From NCBI GenBank assembly GCA_905206455.1, contig CAJLHL010000096.1, forward strand, positions 1 to 8,354: 8,354 nucleotides of DNA. Direction: 5' to 3'. This document shows, in pieces, positions 6,073-8,354 of the stretch (within the stretch, counting starts at the first letter, position 1; every line of letters starts with the position of its first letter). Position numbers and translations under genes: made by a program. This DNA comes from an uncultured Eubacteriales bacterium (GTDB lineage: Bacteria > Bacillota > Clostridia > Peptostreptococcales > Anaerovoracaceae). The notes below the pieces were generated by a model, which saw only the letters and a program-made list of their open reading frames with translations, searched no databases and had not been told where the DNA came from.

Positions 6073-7047
6073 TCAATTCTGATAATTCACCCTCTGTTCC
6101 TCCGCCAGTTCGAATACAGTCAGTTCTTCTCCTTCCATATTTTCACTGTTCATGCCCACCGCCTGTATCTGATGGTTTTCGTAGGTCCTGTAATAATAGA
6201 CGCCCCTGTCCGCGTTGACGCAGCAGGAATACGTCGTCATATCCGGCGCCCCGCTCTCCGTAATCACAGATCCCCGGACCATGGCCACCCCGTCCAATAC
6301 ATGAAAGAATTGAGAGATATTTGACATCTCGTCTCTTTCCGACCGGGAATTCCATTTGAGAAAGACCGCCCTGACAAACCGGGATACCGGAGAAAAATCC
6401 CCGGGAAGTCCCGCCGCTCCCTGCCCCTGACCCAAAAGTGGCAGTTTTAAGGCTCCCGCGAAGTTATCATCCGGAGTCTTCGCGGTAAGATTCCTGTAAT
6501 TGCCCATATGATGCTGATAATAGGGAAAAGGAGGATTATTGGTGAGCACTCCGTAGGGATTTTCATAAATCCTCACGCCTTCTTCCGTGGATTCCAGCAC
6601 GGAGCATCCGCTCCTGTCCGCGATCATCCAGTGCAGCGGAGTCAGCGGCAGACCTTCGGCGAAAGGCACGTTCAATAGATTGAGCTCCTGCAGTAAGGCG
6701 ACCGCCTCTTTCCGGCAGGCGCACTGCCCCAGCACCCAAGGGATCAGCTCGTAGGGCGTTATATTTTGGCTTCCCTTCCGGGCCTCGCGATACGCCGCAT
6801 TTCCGGGAAAATTCAGTCCCGCCATTCCCAGACCGTTCTCATTTACCGCCTCTGCATACAGCGGATATCCCTCCCGCACCGCTGCCATACCGATCATCGC
6901 ATAAGAGAGCTTCTGTGCCGGATGAGCCTTCAGCGGCAATACATAATTTCTCGGCGTGATCACCACCTTTTCTCCGAAACGATATTCCAGATCCATATTT
7001 CTTCCGAAATAAAAATCTCCGTTCTCATATGTGATACATGTGCACAT
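6073..7047 (-). CDS. bsh: Choloylglycine hydrolase (bile salt hydrolase)
   Basis: A 324-residue Ntn hydrolase of the conjugated bile salt hydrolase/penicillin V acylase family. The family frees amino acids from glycine- or taurine-conjugated bile salts (EC 3.5.1.24). With the ATG at 7047 the protein begins MCTCITY, so Cys2 becomes the N-terminal nucleophile once Met is removed. A GTG two codons upstream is only one base from AGGAGG, while the ATG is at ideal spacing, so the ATG was chosen. Other active-site counterparts are Arg16 and Asp19 (GRNMD), Asn79 (GLNFPG), Asn170 (LTNNP) and Arg223 (SRFVR, after GLPGDF). Asn rather than Tyr at position 79 favours bile salt over penicillin V. No signal peptide is seen, so the enzyme is cytoplasmic. 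It is transcribed alone, divergent from the AbrB operon. It points to a gut habitat. Confidence 0.92.
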   Translation of the reverse strand: MCTCITYENGDFYFGRNMDLEYRFGEKVVITPRNYVLPLKAHPAQKLSYAMIGMAAVREGYPLYAEAVNENGLGMAGLNFPGNAAYREARKGSQNITPYELIPWVLGQCACRKEAVALLQELNLLNVPFAEGLPLTPLHWMIADRSGCSVLESTEEGVRIYENPYGVLTNNPPFPYYQHHMGNYRNLTAKTPDDNFAGALKLPLLGQGQGAAGLPGDFSPVSRFVRAVFLKWNSRSERDEMSNISQFFHVLDGVAMVRGSVITESGAPDMTTYSCCVNADRGVYYYRTYENHQIQAVGMNSENMEGEELTVFELAEEQRVNYQN

Positions 7048-7144
7048 CCTCACTCCTCCTTTGACTGCGTGCCGGCAAACGGTCCCGGCGTATCGTCCGG
7101 CAGAAAAAACTCCGGAAACCGGTGCAAAATCTGCCTTTTGAGTT
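7048..7144 (-). promoter_or_regulatory. Structured 5' leader of the bile salt hydrolase gene
   Basis: Between the likely transcription start and the ATG, GGCAGA can pair with TCTGCC around about 26 bases that hold CCGG-TTT-CCGG followed by a T6 run, a terminator-like form with only a four-pair stem. AGGAGG (7055-7060) is the ribosome binding site. Confidence 0.35.
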
Positions 7145-7150
7145 ATTGTA
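7145..7150 (-). promoter_or_regulatory. Extended -10 of the bile salt hydrolase promoter
   Basis: On the minus strand TGATACAAT gives TACAAT preceded by TG at the extended -10 position. No good -35 lies 16-18 bases upstream. The start would fall about 90 bases before the ATG. Confidence 0.5.
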
Positions 7151-7190
7151 TCACATTTCCCGTTCTTTTATGAGATCCGCGAACCTTTTC

Positions 7191-7219
7191 TTGACTTCCT
7201 GTTCCGCCGGTCTTATAAT
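7191..7219 (+). promoter_or_regulatory. Promoter of the AbrB/ATC-hydrolase operon
   Basis: TTGACT (7191-7196) and an exact TATAAT (7214-7219) are 17 bases apart. The start would be near 7226, within the 31-base palindrome that follows. Confidence 0.85.
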
Positions 7220-7250
7220 ACATATAAATATGAATTTCATACTTATATGT
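7220..7250. promoter_or_regulatory. 31-base near-perfect palindrome, likely operator
   Basis: A 15-1-15 inverted repeat with a single mismatch (arm ACATATAAATATGAA against TTCATACTTATATGT, centred at 7235). It begins at the base after the -10 and ends 16 bases before the ATG at 7267, covering the transcription start. Autoregulation by the AbrB-like product is the simplest reading; an RNA hairpin role is also possible. Confidence 0.75.
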
Positions 7251-7266
7251 ATTAGAGGTGAAGGCG

Positions 7267-7500
7267 ATGAAAATTCCAAAAGGACATTATATCTTCGGCA
7301 CCGTCAAAGTCGGCGAACGGGGCCAGATGATCATACCAAAAGAAGCGAGGAAAATTTTCGATATCAAAGCCGGAGATACACTGATCGTCCTGGGAGATGA
7401 AAAGTGGGGACTGGCCGTCACGAAAGCGGATGTTTTGGAAAAACATGCGATGAATGTCTTTCAAAAAATTTCGGAGGAACAAACAGATGAAAATAAGTGA
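7267..7500 (+). CDS. AbrB/SpoVT-family DNA-binding protein
   Basis: A 77-residue protein with a swapped-hairpin AbrB domain at about 9-45: IFGTVKVGERGQMIIPKEARKIFDIKAGDTLIV, where RGQ, IPKEAR and GDTL are the family marks. The C-terminal tail (about 53-77) is helical and charged. Such proteins bind AT-rich DNA as dimers or higher assemblies and act as transition-state regulators or antitoxin-like repressors. The ATG at 7267 has GAGGTG upstream; a GTG at 7258 would add three residues but overlaps that site. The gene overlaps the next by 14 bases, so they are one operon. The palindrome at the promoter is a likely binding site. No toxin-like partner is present, so an antitoxin role is unlikely. 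Confidence 0.87.
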   Translation: MKIPKGHYIFGTVKVGERGQMIIPKEARKIFDIKAGDTLIVLGDEKWGLAVTKADVLEKHAMNVFQKISEEQTDENK

Positions 7501-8092
7501 GACGACCCTGCCTTTTCTGAAGAATGACTGTCTTCAGATATTCGGTCAGGAAACAGGCGCAGCCATTTTCCAGCGGACAGAGACGATATACCGGGAACTG
7601 CTGCAAAATACAGAACAGCCGAAAAGCGACGCGGTAAAAGAACACATGCAGAGGAAATTGTTCCCGCCCATGGCATACTATAAAGCGCTGCGCGCGGAGG
7701 GAATCGATCAGGACAAAGCTCTGGAATACGTCAGAAGAGAGACCCGTCAAGCTGCAGCCGTTAAGCACGGAGAAATGAATAAGATAGCGAGACTTCCGTT
7801 TGCCTATACGATTTACCGCATGGGAGTCAAAAAACATATGAAAAAGAACTTTCCGGAAGAAGGCTGGAAGACCGAGTGGATCCGGTGCGACAGTAAAGAA
7901 ATACATTTTGACTTACACCGGTGCATTTATTGGGATCTCTCCCACCGGTACGGATGTCCGGAGCTGTGCTGTGTCTACTGCGAGAACGACGATATCTCCT
8001 TTTCCGGTCTGCTGCCTAAAATCCGCTTTGAGCGAAACGGCACCCTGGCAAACGGCGCTTCCTGCTGTGATTTCCATTTCATCAAATCCTGA
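7487..8092 (+). CDS. ATC-hydrolase family protein (L-2-amino-thiazoline-4-carboxylate hydrolase-like)
   Basis: A 201-residue protein whose C-terminal half matches the ATC hydrolase family pattern: FPEEGW (122-127), then DLHRCIYWDLSHRYGCPELCCVYCENDD (142-169), and GTLANGASCCDFHF (185-198). The invariant-looking residues are Cys146, Cys157, Cys161, Cys165, Asp168, Asp169, Gly190 and the CDF motif (Cys194). In Pseudomonas the founding enzyme opens aminothiazoline carboxylate on the way to cysteine; most relatives in Clostridia are annotated by similarity only, so the substrate here is unknown. The N-terminal half (about 1-100) is helical and charged. The ATG at 7487 has GGAGG nine bases upstream inside the preceding gene; the frame is open further upstream but without a better start. 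Coupled translation with the AbrB-like gene is likely. Confidence 0.82.
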   Translation: MKISETTLPFLKNDCLQIFGQETGAAIFQRTETIYRELLQNTEQPKSDAVKEHMQRKLFPPMAYYKALRAEGIDQDKALEYVRRETRQAAAVKHGEMNKIARLPFAYTIYRMGVKKHMKKNFPEEGWKTEWIRCDSKEIHFDLHRCIYWDLSHRYGCPELCCVYCENDDISFSGLLPKIRFERNGTLANGASCCDFHFIKS

Positions 8093-8260
8093 TACAAAAG
8101 ATGCCGCCGTCGTCAGATCTCAGAACGCGGATATCGGCGATATTTCGCGAAAATTATTCCACACGATATCGTTCGGACAGTCCGGCGGCTGTGACGAGAC
8201 GCCTCTTTCTAAAGAGAGAGACGCCCCATTTTTCTGTTTTTCCGGCGCTGTAAATTTTAT
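8093..8260. other. Region between convergent ends
   Basis: No gene was seen. Seven-base arms GCCGCCG (8103-8109) and CGGCGGC (8183-8189) could pair over 73 bases. A short stem CTCTT/AAGAG (8203-8216) lies between two copies of GAGACGCC (8196-8203 and 8218-8225), and a T5 run follows at about 8230. None makes a standard terminator, although one would be expected here for the plus-strand operon. Confidence 0.4.
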
Positions 8261-8354
8261 TCACAGTGCTGTTTCAATAAATGCAGCAGTATGTTCTGCC
8301 CTGAACGGAAAGATCATGAGATCCATATGAAAAAACCGGTCAAATTTCCGGATC
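8261..8354 (-). CDS. Possible C-terminal end of a minus-strand gene (partial)
   Basis: From the right edge a minus-strand frame is open for 30 codons and ends in TGA at 8261. It reads ...FDRFFHMDLMIFPFRAEHTA... and ends FIETAL. The amino acid mix is protein-like and not repetitive, and a convergent gene would fit the gap after the ATC-hydrolase gene. With only 30 residues no family can be assigned, and chance is not excluded. Confidence 0.3.
   Translation of the reverse strand, partial: IRKFDRFFHMDLMIFPFRAEHTAAFIETAL

Noticed and set aside
7258..7500. AbrB-like protein as antitoxin of a toxin-antitoxin pair
   Set aside because: The cotranscribed partner is an ATC-hydrolase family protein, not a PIN, MazF or RelE-type toxin.
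8318..8354. Minus-strand terminator from CCGG repeats followed by T6
   Set aside because: The stem would be only four pairs, and the same bases read as an open coding frame that continues to a stop at 8261.

Overview
The window looks like chromosome of an anaerobic, probably gut-associated Firmicute of class Clostridia (Lachnospiraceae or a relative). The evidence is the gene set: a rubredoxin-glutamate synthase fusion, a short PerR-type Fur protein, a choloylglycine (bile salt) hydrolase, an ATC-hydrolase family protein, strong AGGAGG-type ribosome binding sites and TTGACA/TATAAT-like promoters. The family assignment is an inference. No rRNA, tRNA, insertion sequence, CRISPR array or phage gene was seen.

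Layout. All genes from the left edge to about 7047 lie on the minus strand; an operon at 7267-8092 runs on the plus strand, divergent from the bile salt hydrolase. Right to left on the minus strand: bile salt hydrolase (6073-7047); a roughly 660-base region (5409-6072) with promoter-like sites, two terminator hairpins and short leader ORFs in front of a Mef-like MFS efflux gene (4179-5408); a MarR regulator (3183-3623) and FUSC-family membrane protein (2099-3163) as an operon, with a strong promoter and palindromic operator about 265 bases upstream; and perR (1412-1771) followed 24 bases later by the rubredoxin-glutamate synthase fusion (1-1387, cut by the left edge). A PerR-box-like palindrome sits just downstream of the perR -10. 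On the plus strand a small AbrB/SpoVT-like regulator overlaps an ATC-hydrolase family gene, and their near-consensus promoter is followed at once by a 31-base near-perfect palindrome.

How they work together. Most of the window consists of small regulator-plus-effector units, each with a visible control site: PerR with a redox/FMN enzyme, MarR with a FUSC-type exporter, a drug-type efflux pump behind a translated attenuator-like leader, and an AbrB-like protein with an ATC-hydrolase-like enzyme. Together with the bile salt hydrolase this suggests a stress and host-compound response neighbourhood. The least ordinary items are the rubredoxin-GltS fusion under likely PerR control, the layered leader of the Mef-like gene, and the 31-base operator of the AbrB/ATC-hydrolase operon.
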